Program-made: the position numbers and the translations under genes
The notes under the pieces: generated by a model
What the model was told of the DNA's origin: nothing
Seen by the model: only the letters and a program-made list of their open reading frames with translations
The model's database searches: none
NCBI GenBank assembly: GCA_025766275.1
Contig: JAFKAC010000008.1
Location: forward strand, 496,001 to 560,000
Reading direction: 5' to 3'
DNA from: Lactarius indigo
Taxonomy: Eukaryota > Basidiomycota > Agaricomycetes > Russulales > Russulaceae
Length of the DNA stretch: 64,000 bases
Part shown: positions 24,111 through 34,383 of the stretch, piece by piece
How the letters are laid out: each line of letters opens with the position of its first letter
How positions within the stretch are numbered: position 1 is the stretch's first letter

Positions 24111-25674
24111 CTATTCCTTCCGTGTCGTCATGGGTATGATGGTGTCTGGTTTCGTCACGCTCTCTGCCTTCTTCTGGTTGTTCTTCGCGATCGCATACAG
24201 CACCCCCGCAAAAAAGCCCACAGAAATGGCAGAGACAGATCCGAAGGTCACCGGGTCCCCAAAGAAGATCATGCCCGATGCAGCAACTGGCAATTTGTTA
24301 AGCGCCCCAGTCATGCTATAAACTCGCTCTAGTCAATCCCTCACCAAGTGGAGCTAGCGCACTCACCTGTACGTCGTGCTACTTGTCACGCGGATACACC
24401 ACGCTGTAGTGTATGAAATCCCGACCGCGGCTGCCCCTGAGAAGGCGATGGCGAAGAGAAGTAGATTACGGGTCTCGGGCGGGCTGTATCGGAGACGGGT
24501 AGCGTGTGAGTAAGTTCGCCGGCCGCAACGTCACAGAGACGGCACGCACAAGTTTCGATTAAGGCTATCTGATCCCCAATCCTCGACGACGAAAGAGAAC
24601 AGGAGCAAGACCGGAATCGATAACAGGTTGTTATAGAACATCGAGTCCCAGTCAGAAAAGCCAGTTGCTTTGATTCTCTTGCGCATAGCCAAAACCTGCC
24701 AAAACGATGATATAGGCAACATCTTCCTTCTAGGAAAATACTCACATAGGCGGCGCTAGTGATGCAATTACCAAACATCCAGATATAACCCACATTAAGA
24801 GTGGCTACGGCACTCGTCACCGAACTCAAAGCGCCTGTGGAAGAGGTCGTTGCGTGCGAAACATCACTCCACGCCGCAATCACCGACGAAATGACCTGCA
24901 AACACCTTCAGTGTGTGAGGAGGTCCCATCCACCATGATAGTACATACCATGAAGATAAACGAGACCAGTGTCAGCGCAGTGACGCGACCACCGAACCAT
25001 AAAACCTCCCCATACGCCTACACTCCCACGTTGGTCATCAGATTACTGGTGAAAATAAGTGTACGCACGATGAGGATGATGGTTAAGTTTTTGAAAATAG
25101 TATAGACGGGGATGGTCAAGAATTGCTACAATAGACCGTCAGTCGCAACTGCGGGAAGTCAACACGATCGACCGACCAAACTCTTCGAGCCCGTATAGAT
25201 GACGCTAACCAATAGAAAGCTGATCGGGAACCATGCCTTGGCGTCGGCCAAATCAAAATTGCGGAACGTGATGACCCCAAGATTCTTCACCACCAAGACG
25301 CAAAAGACGCAGACGGTCGATTGAATACACAAAAGCAGGAAATTCATGGAAAAGTTGCGCCCCGATACCACATACTACCCAGGCACTCAGCCCCTCGCCT
25401 GAAGATAAGAGGACTAAGGAGGTACACACTTTGTTAACTACAGTCATCAGGATCGATGCAAAGCAGTAGCAGGCGATGGACAGGCCTATAGCGAAGGTAG
25501 CATGTAAATAAGCAATGACCTCCGAGCTCGCAAAAAAAACCATCACGCACTAGCAGAAGAAAACCAAGGTTCCTTCACGCTCCCCGTTGCAACCGCCTTT
25601 CTGAGTTCGACGGCATCCTGTTCTTCTAGCGATACGGTCTTGTAGTCTCCCCCGCGGTCTTTCGGTATGGCCAT
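24111..25674 (-). CDS. VRG4: GDP-mannose transporter of the Golgi (Vrg4 type)
   Basis: Predicted Golgi antiporter exchanging GDP-mannose for GMP, supplying mannan and glycoprotein mannosylation. The drug/metabolite-transporter fold is visible as about ten hydrophobic spans spread over many short exons. Both nucleotide-sugar recognition motifs are present: FYNN (in [18 protein letters not shown]) and GALNK (in [17 protein letters not shown]). The N-terminus [19 protein letters not shown] is a hydrophilic cytosolic tail and the C-terminus is Lys-rich, ending MTTRKE. Start chosen at 25674 because upstream frame residues look like translated UTR. Confidence 0.9.
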
Positions 25675-26094
25675 AATTAAGTCAAGTAGGATAGTAGGCC
25701 AAGTTGGCAAAAGAATGAAGTTGGCGGCAAGAGGGTCAACTGCGAAGAAACTGACACCCGCGAAGGGAAGTGAGAGTAACGAAGAAAAGAGGATGGATGA
25801 GCGACGCGGGTAAATGACACGGTAAAGTGAGTGAAAAAAATGTCTTGGCGCGTTTGTTGACAACGTTCGCACCTCTGGCCTGGCCTCGCTTCAAGGGGCA
25901 CGTGTACGCTTATCACCTCACATGAAATCTTCGCCTTGCGGATGTTGTGTAATAAAATAAAGCAAAGAGAGCGTAGTAGAGAAAACGAGAAAAAAGAAAC
26001 AACGTAGAAGATACTTCTACTACGACATGGGAGGGGAGAGACAAGGCGGCAGTACACGTATCCTGCCAAGGCGAGGAACCCGCCCGTGTGGCGA
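25675..26094. other. Intergenic, transporter promoter and SNX41 3' end
   Basis: 420 bp between two minus-strand genes; the promoter of the transporter lies here. Open frames are Ser/Phe-rich translations of C/T-rich DNA and are not supported. Confidence 0.45.
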
Positions 26095-28337
26095 TCATCG
26101 TCCATTGATCGTGGCTCCCGAGTCCCTCCTCACAGCCGACGGGCCAGCATTGGACGCACCTGGAGCGCTCGCCCGCTCAGAGGGTATCCTATTAGGGTGT
26201 TCTGGAATCTTCGCGATATCTTTCTTTGCTTCCTCCCAAGCCTCCAAGTTCTTCCAGGATGTCTTAGCTAACGGAATAATTGGCTTCAAATATACGCACC
26301 TTCTTGCACCACTCGCGGTGGCTGCGCGCCATACTGATCGCCATCTCACGTAGGTCTGCGACCTTCTGGCGCTGAAAACGATCCAGGTCGGCTTGGATGG
26401 TCGAGCTAGCGTATTTGAGGTCCTGCGCCGAAAGATGCAGCGCGTCCTCTAGCTGAAGTGGCGAATGATGTTTAGATATTGATAGCGATGCGTAGGACAA
26501 GAGGGCTACCTGTGATATCGTCTCTCTTGTTTTGCTGATCCCGCTCCGCCTTGCTGACTCGGGGTCAGCATCCATCATACCATGAAGAGTGTAGCTCAGT
26601 GCGCTCAGCAGGCCCATGCCCGGGGCCCTCCGCTTGACGGGGCTAGGCCCCGGATGCGGGGGGAGAAACATTGAGGACGGGTCATTACGTTGTTCGCTGC
26701 CTTCCCCTCCGACACCGACACCGCCTTCATCGACGTTCTCCGCCTTAGGAGAGGTGGGGCTTCCACTAACAGATGCGGAGACAGAACGCGGTCGACCACC
26801 GCGTTGGAGGGCGTCCTCGAGCCTCTTTGCTTCCATTTCGCTCTTTTCGAGTTCAGTGAGAGCCTCGCGGCGGGCTTCGAGGGCATCCTGCGTCATCTCC
26901 AATTGGACATGCTTCTGGTGACGATACGCAAGCAACTTCTTGATGATCGATGCGAACTGGGAATATTCGTGCAAAGGTTCTTGCCAGTTTTGTTCAAGGT
27001 CTTGCAACTAGAGGAGTGATGTAGCGACCATGAGTGGTGTTTTCAATGGATGACGTAGTATATGGTCCTACCAGGCGCGTGGTTGTCACGTAAGTGGCAT
27101 CAACGGCTTGACCAGTCTTCTCGATTGCTGTGGCAAGCTCGCCACTCTCATTGAGGCTGAAGCCGTTCCATATCGCGCCTAGCTCCATATGATCTTGGGC
27201 GTGATCTGCCATGAGGGGAGTGTGGGACGATGAATAATGAGTGGAGACATGGGCGAAGACGGAAAGACAGGAGTAAAAATGCGGCTCGGACCAAAGTGAG
27301 AAACCAACCTGACCAACGCTTCATCGTCCTCCTCGTCACTTTCTCCATCGGCCCGCCCATATGTGAAGCGAATTTGTTGGTGAACACCTCGGAGTCCAAG
27401 AAACGTTGGTCTGGACGGCGGAGAGGGTGCGCTGGGGATGGGTTGGGAAGGGCCTCGTATGCCGGCGAGGCGTTGGGATCGGTGGGGTTGTGTGCAGGGG
27501 CCTTGAGGATGTTCTTTGGTAGCTGTGAAACCGGAGGCGAGTGCAGGACTTCCGTCTTCAGCGACAAGAGTAAGTCAATCATTCTTTGCCAGAAGGCCGC
27601 ACTCGTACCCATGAGACTTCACCGTCGAGAAACCGGTGAAACACATGCTCGTTTGAAAGAATCGGATGACGCGCGATTCGGTTGAGGAAGGTTTGTAGCA
27701 TACGCTTGCGCCGTGCTATCATGGCTGCGTCCTCACGGGCTTTGGCCTGCTTGATAGCATAGTCACTGATCGTCTGCTTCGACGGGATAGGGGGGACGAT
27801 CAAGGTGGGGTAAAGTTTCGTCAAGTTTAAGCGCAACGACTCAAATTCTGAGTAACGATGACGGGATTCCGCGTTCTATATTCTGAGAAGTCAAATACTC
27901 TCAGAGTACATTAACCCTTAGACTCACGCCCGACCGGATGATATATGTGATATAGGGAGAAGTTGAATTCTCACTGGTCTTTTGGGCGTCTGTGATCTGA
28001 ATAGGCAGGACGCGCGTGGTAGAATCAAATACCCCAGGAAAAGAGAAATACGCACCAATATCTCTACATCTTCCCCTGAATGTAACCACTGATCTCTGAA
28101 GCAGCAAAAGTCGCTCTTCGAAGTCGGGGGTCGAGGAGTGTGCCCAGAGCCTTGGGAAGGAAAGCCACTTCTCGGCGATGGGGATAGAGTTCCGGTGTGC
28201 GGAGGAGAAGAAGGTAAAGCGAGTGTAAGGTTAGCGGGGGACGGAGGAGCAGAGACGTCGACGTGAGAGTTGGAAGATGCAGAAGAGAGGGGTGGGTCGG
28301 CTGTCGAGAAAGGGTTCTCGTCTTCAAAGGGCTCCAT
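26095..28337 (-). CDS. Sorting nexin SNX41/ATG20 (PX-BAR)
   Basis: Predicted endosomal sorting nexin with roles in retrograde recycling and selective autophagy, normally partnered with SNX4/Atg24. Order: a Pro/Ser-rich N-terminus starting MEPFEDENPFST, a PX domain with the phosphoinositide-binding RYSEFESL motif and LYPTLIVPPIPSKQTISDYA, then the long linker HMGGPMEKVTRR, and a BAR-like helical region (WNGFSLNESGELATAIEKTG, QKHVQLEMTQDALEARREAL, SAQDLKYASSTIQADLDRFQ). A Gly/Ser-rich insert interrupts the BAR helices near 26640-26790, as in SNX41/42-type proteins. The family call between SNX41 and ATG20 is not certain. Its start codon is only 68 bp from the stop of the next minus-strand gene. 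Confidence 0.87.
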
Positions 28338-28405
28338 TGTGTGTGCGAGTGCGAGTGCAATACGGGGCAGACAAGCTCAAGTCTATTCGCTGACAAATAC
28401 TTTAA

Positions 28406-30291
28406 CTAATCTTCAAATCCCTTTCCAAGCAGCGACCCAAACAGTTCGTCAATCTGTGCTTCGTGCCACGCCCCCGCTGCGACAGGCACCGGCACCATAA
28501 AATTTTGTATCTTCTCGTGGACTTCAGTATCTGTGTATCTGTTAGCAAAATATAGTAGTACTCAAAGAGAGTTACAAACCGAAGCTTACGGCCTTTGCTG
28601 GCCTTGGTATCGACGTGCTTCTTCGACTTTTTCTGTCTTTGGCTTGCCATCCAGCCCGCCTGTCCGGCACTTCCACCCTTCGCATCGATCACGTCGCGCA
28701 AGAGTTGCTGATAGAAATCAGTGTCATCAAAGACCTCCACATCTTCTACTTCCTCATCTTTGTCGTTAATCGCCGAACCACGCTCGCTGGTCACACGAGG
28801 TTCTTTACTTCTCTTGAGCTGTGTGCGAGAAACGAGCGCCGGCCAATCGCTCTGGAGCACCTCCTCGATTTGGGCACCGACACTTTTCACGCTGCCGGCC
28901 TGAGAGAATTTCTTTCGAGACGCAGGGAGTAAGGCAGATGGCGCTACTGCTGCTACCTTTGCTGACCATTTCGCCAGAGTACGTGTGAGGTGAGGGTGGT
29001 ACCTGATCAAACATCGCGTGAGCAAAGCGATAGGGACAAGAGGAGCAAGAGAGCACGTGAGAATTGGCGACGTTTAACTGGCCCCCCAACCGTTCGCGGC
29101 GGGGCTATCGTGGGGACGAGGCGCGGAGCCCAGAAAATTCAAAAAGAAAGCTTACGCGTGCTCCAACCCAGCTGCATCTTCACTTGCCTCCCTGATCAGG
29201 GCGTCCCAATCTCGATCCACATTATCGATCTCTGGGACAGCGTAGCGCCGACCTTCTTCAATGCCATCTTCCACACGGCGCCGTTTCCATTGGACTTCCC
29301 TGTCCTCTTTTGTGAGCTCCTATTACCCGTAGACGTAATGAATAAATCGTCTGCTGACCCCCAAGTGGCAGGTGACAGGGGAGATACGCACGTCACGCAA
29401 AGTCGATAGCTCACGAATGAGCGCGAGAGCTTCTCCAAGCAGCACATGGCGTGCCTCGAGGCAACGTCGGTCGGACATAAAGTCGGATATTTGTGTGGGC
29501 TGTGAAAGGAATGAGAGTTAAGCAACCTGATCGGAGTATTAAAGTGTTCCGAGGACAGTATGTAGCTCACCATAGGGAGACGGTTGGACGCCATGACAGA
29601 TTTCTGCAAACGTATTCGAGCATCGAGCAAACTATCCCAAAGACTCTGACGACGGGGATCAAAACCGAAGGTCGCGCCGAAATCAACAAAGCGGACTCAC
29701 TAATTGCTTTGATACTGCTCTGCCCTTTCTCTTGTCTTCGTCGCGTCTTTGTCGTATTGTGTTAGAGAGATCGTTCTCATTTGCATCCTTTGGTGCGTCT
29801 TTGGTAGGGGGGAAGGATTCCCCTGCATTGCCACTGTCTTCCTCGCTCGATGACAGAGATTCATTGCCCTCCTCACTGGTGCTGGCCTCACTTGCGACAC
29901 TTTGTGATTCGGAGTTACTTGGATCAGGTAAATCGTGGAAGCCAGATCCGACAGCATCCTTGTCTAATAGCTGTTTCCGAGATGTTTTGACTCCAATGTA
30001 CTTGGGATCTATGACACTGTCCAGCTGACGGCGGAGATCTGAAGATCTGGAGATATACAATTAACTGTAGCAGCAGATGTGAGTGGGTGAACCCACCCGA
30101 CTTGGAGATAGTGCTCTCGTGCTTCTACGGAGTGCGGTACTGGTGAGCCGCGTTGTTCGTCTTCAGGGTCAACATCTGACAAAAATTAGAAGCTAAAACA
30201 ATCAATCACAGGTGAATAGAGATTTACCTAGTGGTGCAGGCTCGTCTAAGAGGACGATTTGTTGAGCGAGGGAGAGATGTGAGATTGACAT
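28406..30291 (-). CDS. BFR2: BFR2/AATF-type ribosome biogenesis factor
   Basis: Nucleolar protein required for early 18S rRNA processing in the SSU processome. Visible: the N-terminus [20 protein letters not shown], a DPEDE acidic patch, [22 protein letters not shown], a long Ser/Glu acidic tract, the AATF leucine-zipper-like region ([20 protein letters not shown]), and the C-terminal TRAUB domain with [18 protein letters not shown], ending in [10 protein letters not shown]. Several short introns are joined. Family length is matched. It is divergent from the acidic protein gene at 30.7 kb. Confidence 0.92.
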
Positions 30292-30733
30292 TTGAGGTTG
30301 TTAGGGTTATGGTTAGGATAAATAATGGCCACGTGCCAATAAATTGGTGCTCATTCGAACGCCCTCGGGGCTTTGATCTTTCGCCGACTTTTTTTTGCCC
30401 GTTCTTTCAATCTGGATTTCACACACACTTCCCCATGTACATTCGTTCAAAATCATGGCCAAAGGTACAGCATATAGTGCGTTTTCCTTTTTTCCTTCCC
30501 ACTCGTTTCAGTCCATCGGGATTCGGGTGTTTTGGATTCACGCAATCGAATGGGCCTTCGTGACCTCCTCGAGGCGTGCCAATTTGTATTTTTTCTGCCC
30601 AATATCTATGCCATCATCTCCCGACTTCTCACCCTGTTCGCATCTCAAATCGATAATCGCTTACCTTGTCCCCCAATCTTCGCGCCTCTGCTCATACCAT
30701 CCCTTAGCTCGTCAAAACAAACAGACTCCCTCA
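30292..30733. promoter_or_regulatory. Divergent promoter, BFR2 and the acidic protein
   Basis: 442 bp between two outward-facing starts. The plus-strand frame stays open through it, but its translation (Phe/Ser-rich, no low-complexity acidic character) does not resemble the downstream protein, so I treat it as leader sequence. Confidence 0.5.
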
Positions 30734-33415
30734 ATGTCGTCTCCTCACACCCGCACTTCCGGCATGGATTTTTCTGTACATCAGGTAGACGAAGAAGACG
30801 ACGACATTTGTCCTATATGCGAGGGTGCCTGCACTTGCAACACCAAAACTACCGTTCCAGTTCCTACCCAAAACCAAAACCCATCCCAAATAATCTCTTC
30901 GCCATCCGTTCCCACTCATTCCGCTACGGTAGCACCATTGAAAATAAAACTCACTATATCTGCCGCTCTTCTCACTCGAACCCGTCTTCCTACTGCAAAA
31001 GTCCCTACGACGCCCACAACCTCCAAAAGGCAAAGCAAAAGTACAGACACACAAAATCGATCCAAGCGCATTGGCCGTCCTCCAAAGGCGGCTATCCGCA
31101 CAAAGCTGCACGCCGGTCCTATCCCAAGTGCAAAGGACAAAAAGTTCACCAAACCCAAATCTACGCCCAAAGACACGACCGGAAAGTCCTCGAAGCGCCG
31201 AACGATAGGCGGCAAAGGTGATGACCATCTCCAAAGAGGTCCCGGTAGCGGTTCCGCATTTTCACGGAGGAGTCAGGACACAGACGCTGGCGGTCCGATC
31301 ACATCTTACAACCAATTTAACCCTAACCATGATTTCCCCACATTCGTCTCCGCTGACGAGTTTTCCTCCGCAAACGAAAGTTCCGCTGGGTCTAGTTCTA
31401 GCTCTGAGGAATCGGAACTCACAGATTTTTCCGACTCATCGATAGCAGACGAGGAAGAAAACTTCATTCGAACCACTGAAGAACAGCGGGCCCGAGCTCA
31501 TGACAAGGCGCGCGTCAAGCGCGAGTTGCTTGGCGATGGTTTGGCGAAGAGAAAAGAACGCCAAACCGACTGGGAGATTCGGTCTCGAACAAAGAGCGTT
31601 AGCCCCAGTGACAACGACATGGATGTCGATAGCGACGAGTCCGATGACGAAGCAGAGGAGGGCGCTGAGGATGCCGAAGACAATGAAGGCGAGGACGAGG
31701 ATGAAGATGACGTGGGGCCTGCGCGGCGTTCCTGCGTTGGCATTGCGACTGGCTGGACTGAAGACGAAGAATCATGCTTCGATGCTGACCTGTTCTTCGC
31801 TGGTCTTAACGACTCTGACTCGGGACCGGAACCATCCACTGTCCACGGGCAAAACGCTACTGTTGACACAGACGAAGATAGTTCCTCGTTGGATGTTGAA
31901 CCATCTTCTCTTACGCAAGGTGTCTTCGAGATCACCGAGGGTTGGGACGGTTCTGTGATTTTTACCAACGGGCTACAGGACGGCCAAGGGCTTCTCGACT
32001 GGGATTTTGAAGCGAATGCCGCTCAGCTCCTGACCGAGGTTACCGCAACATCTGATCACGGTTCTGGTTCGGATGCGGACGTGCGAATGTCCGGGAGTGA
32101 AGCCGATATGGGAGACGGCGAAAACGATAGCCTGGAGGAAGTGGAGAGCAACGATGGGGATACAACGGAAGAGGAACTCGTTGATGAAGATGGTCTGCCA
32201 ACCGCTCGTGCGATGCGACTCTTCCGTCCGCCAGTAGCTCAGTTCTACACTATCAACCCCCTCTCCACTATGAGTCCTGGGCCACAGGTACAGGATGCGT
32301 TCTCTAACCAGTCTCCTCAACCTTCAGACATCCTTGCCGGCCACGGATTTGCGGACGAGGACGAGGACATACCCGAGCCCCCTATGAGCGAAATTGGTAG
32401 CACTCTCCTCAGCGCTTCATCTGATCGAGGAACGCCACGATTCCCACTTATGGGCACGTTTGAGGCCTCGGGAACTGACTCGCTTCGCCGCGCAGTTATC
32501 GATGGGTCTCAACATACTGTTCCTAGCCCCTTCCAAAGGAGTCGTCGACGCCGCTTCTCCGAGTCTGTTTCAGCCCAAAGCGCTAGCAGAGTGTGTCTCT
32601 AATCTTGCGTTCCGTTTGACTGCTGTTACTAAGTCCTCCCATAGACTCGCGACAGGTCTCTCTCCTTATCTTACGCGTCCTTCACCATGTCACCTACACA
32701 CTTTGGACTCCCAAGTCTCTCCGATGATCCAATTCCCACCTCACCTTGCCTCCCTCTTTCCGAGCCTATACGTTTGGACGACGTTCTCGACACGTCGATC
32801 CTCGACTCCGATCCAGTCGATACCCCTGCAACTCCCAGCAAGCCTTATGATATCATAGGCGAGCCCGAGACTAGCGCGACTGACGATCGTGAGCGCCACC
32901 TCCAAAATCTCAGCCGTTGGGATCGAGTCCCTATGAGTACTTTCCGACATACACGGGAGAGCGGCCATGTGAGCGATGGCCCAAGTAATCTCGCGTATGG
33001 CGACATTATTCGCAGCAGCCCATTCAATGGCGTGTGGTCGTCAGATAGAGGCCATAACAAGCCCTCTGGGTCACCGTCGAAGAAAGGAAAGGGTAAAAGG
33101 AAGGGTTCCCTAAATATGGTCATCTCCCCCGTCATCCTACCTGTTCGCGACCGTGACGGTGACCACACGCCAAATGGACCTACAATTGGTCAAAACAATC
33201 ACAATCCTCTGCACTCCAAGCCACGTAAAGACAAGGAATCACGCAGAGATAAAATGCTCAAGCGAAAAACACTGATGGGCACCGCAATAGGTCGGCGCCA
33301 CCAGCAACAACAACATTCCCACGGACACCATCCGAATTCAAAAGGACGGGCGTCAGGTAGCATTCAGCGCCCCGGAGTCTTTAGCGGTGGCTCGGTTCCT
33401 CCTCTTAACCTTTAG
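30734..33415 (+). CDS. Large acidic, disordered protein with CPICEGACTC cysteine cluster
   Basis: I do not recognise a named family with confidence. Two exons (30734-32590 and 32645-33415, phase 0) give 875 residues. The N-terminus has a compact cluster C-x2-C-x3-C-x-C after an acidic run (DEEDDDICPICEGACTC). Next comes a Lys/Ser/Thr/Pro-rich basic region with an AT-hook-like KRIGRPPKAA, then long Asp/Glu/Ser tracts (about 200-360), more ordered patches (RRSCVGIATGWTEDEESCF, VFEITEGWDGSVIFTNGL, DGDTTEEELVDEDGLPTARA), and a basic C-terminus rich in Lys, His and Gln. The composition suggests a nuclear, chromatin- or transcription-associated protein. The DGDTTEEE patch faintly recalls the Ifh1/Crf1 ribosomal-gene co-regulators, but that is a guess. 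Confidence 0.75.
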
Positions 33416-34043
33416 TCCTGCCGTCATTCGCCCAACGCTCACAATCGGTCCAATACTGGTTGTTTCTACCGTATTTGTCGACGTTTTCTTCCACCAGCTC
33501 CCTTTCGTAGTCCCATCCCAATCCCCATCATTCATTCGTCTTCATGTCGTGCTCTCCGTTTTTATTGTGCTTTCTCTCTAATATCCATGGCTTTTCGAGA
33601 ACTCTCACTTCCCATCCTTCCAATCCATATGTCTCTCTGAGTCTCTTGTCGTTTCATATCAATTCCCGCACGTCCTTTTAACGGCGATGACCAACCATTG
33701 TATCCATCTACGTCTACTTTGTCATTTTATCACGGCTCCGTATTTCTGTTTATCCTGATCCCTATCCTGTATGACTGGTGCAGTGTAAAAAGGGGCAGGC
33801 AGTTGTCTGCGCGTAGGTCGTCTGAAGTAATAAATTCGCGGCATTCATTGAGGAACATGATAAGCAGAGTTTGTTTGTGTGATGGATTCCCAGCGCCACT
33901 ACCATTACACGTCATCATGACGACTTTTCTCCATCAGTCTTGTTACGGCGCCGTGAATAGCTCTCTGGACGACTCAAGAGATGGAGAGTCAGACAAAGTC
34001 TGAGGAGAACGGGCACCAGGATATCACGTGAACGGCTGCCCCA
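33416..34043. other. 3' UTR region and HSK3 promoter
   Basis: 628 bp, T/C-rich. It probably holds the 3' UTR of the acidic protein gene. No gene seen. Confidence 0.5.
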
Positions 34044-34383
34044 ATGGGCCACAACAGCTTGGCGCTGTCGTTTCCGAGTCTGGTCACGCAAGAAATGAAC
34101 AGCCATCCACATGCGAAGAACGTGTCCCAGACCAAAGACAAGAACTACGCCCACCTATCGAATACTCTGGCACGCCTCTCACGCGCCATGGGTCAGACCG
34201 CAGACCTCTTTGAGCAGTTGCACCTTGACTTGGACGCGATGCGGACCCTTGCTGGCATCCACGGCGCGCAGTGAGCCGAACCACCACACGCCCCCAGAAC
34301 CGCATCCCGAGTTCATTGCGCGTATTTTTCTTAGGTTCATGACCGCTGCGGCAGAACTAAACCCCGAGCGCGAAGCCGAGTAG
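34044..34383 (+). CDS. HSK3: DASH complex subunit Hsk3-like
   Basis: Small subunit of the DASH/Dam1 ring that couples kinetochores to microtubule ends. Two exons (34044-34270, 34335-34383) give 91 residues. The family core is clear after splicing: KDKNYAHLSNTLARLSRAMG, a predicted coiled coil, then DAMRTLAGIHGAQ|FMTAAAELN, matching the usual ending with a short loop and a Phe-Met-x-Ala-Ala motif. The intron separates GAQ from FMT. A second in-frame ATG at 34095 would give a 74-residue form closer to the family's usual length, and may be the true start. Confidence 0.82.

Noticed and set aside
30395..30733. N-terminal extension of the acidic protein
   Set aside because: The frame is open but its translation is Phe/Ser-rich and looks like leader DNA; the first ATG with the right composition is 30734.
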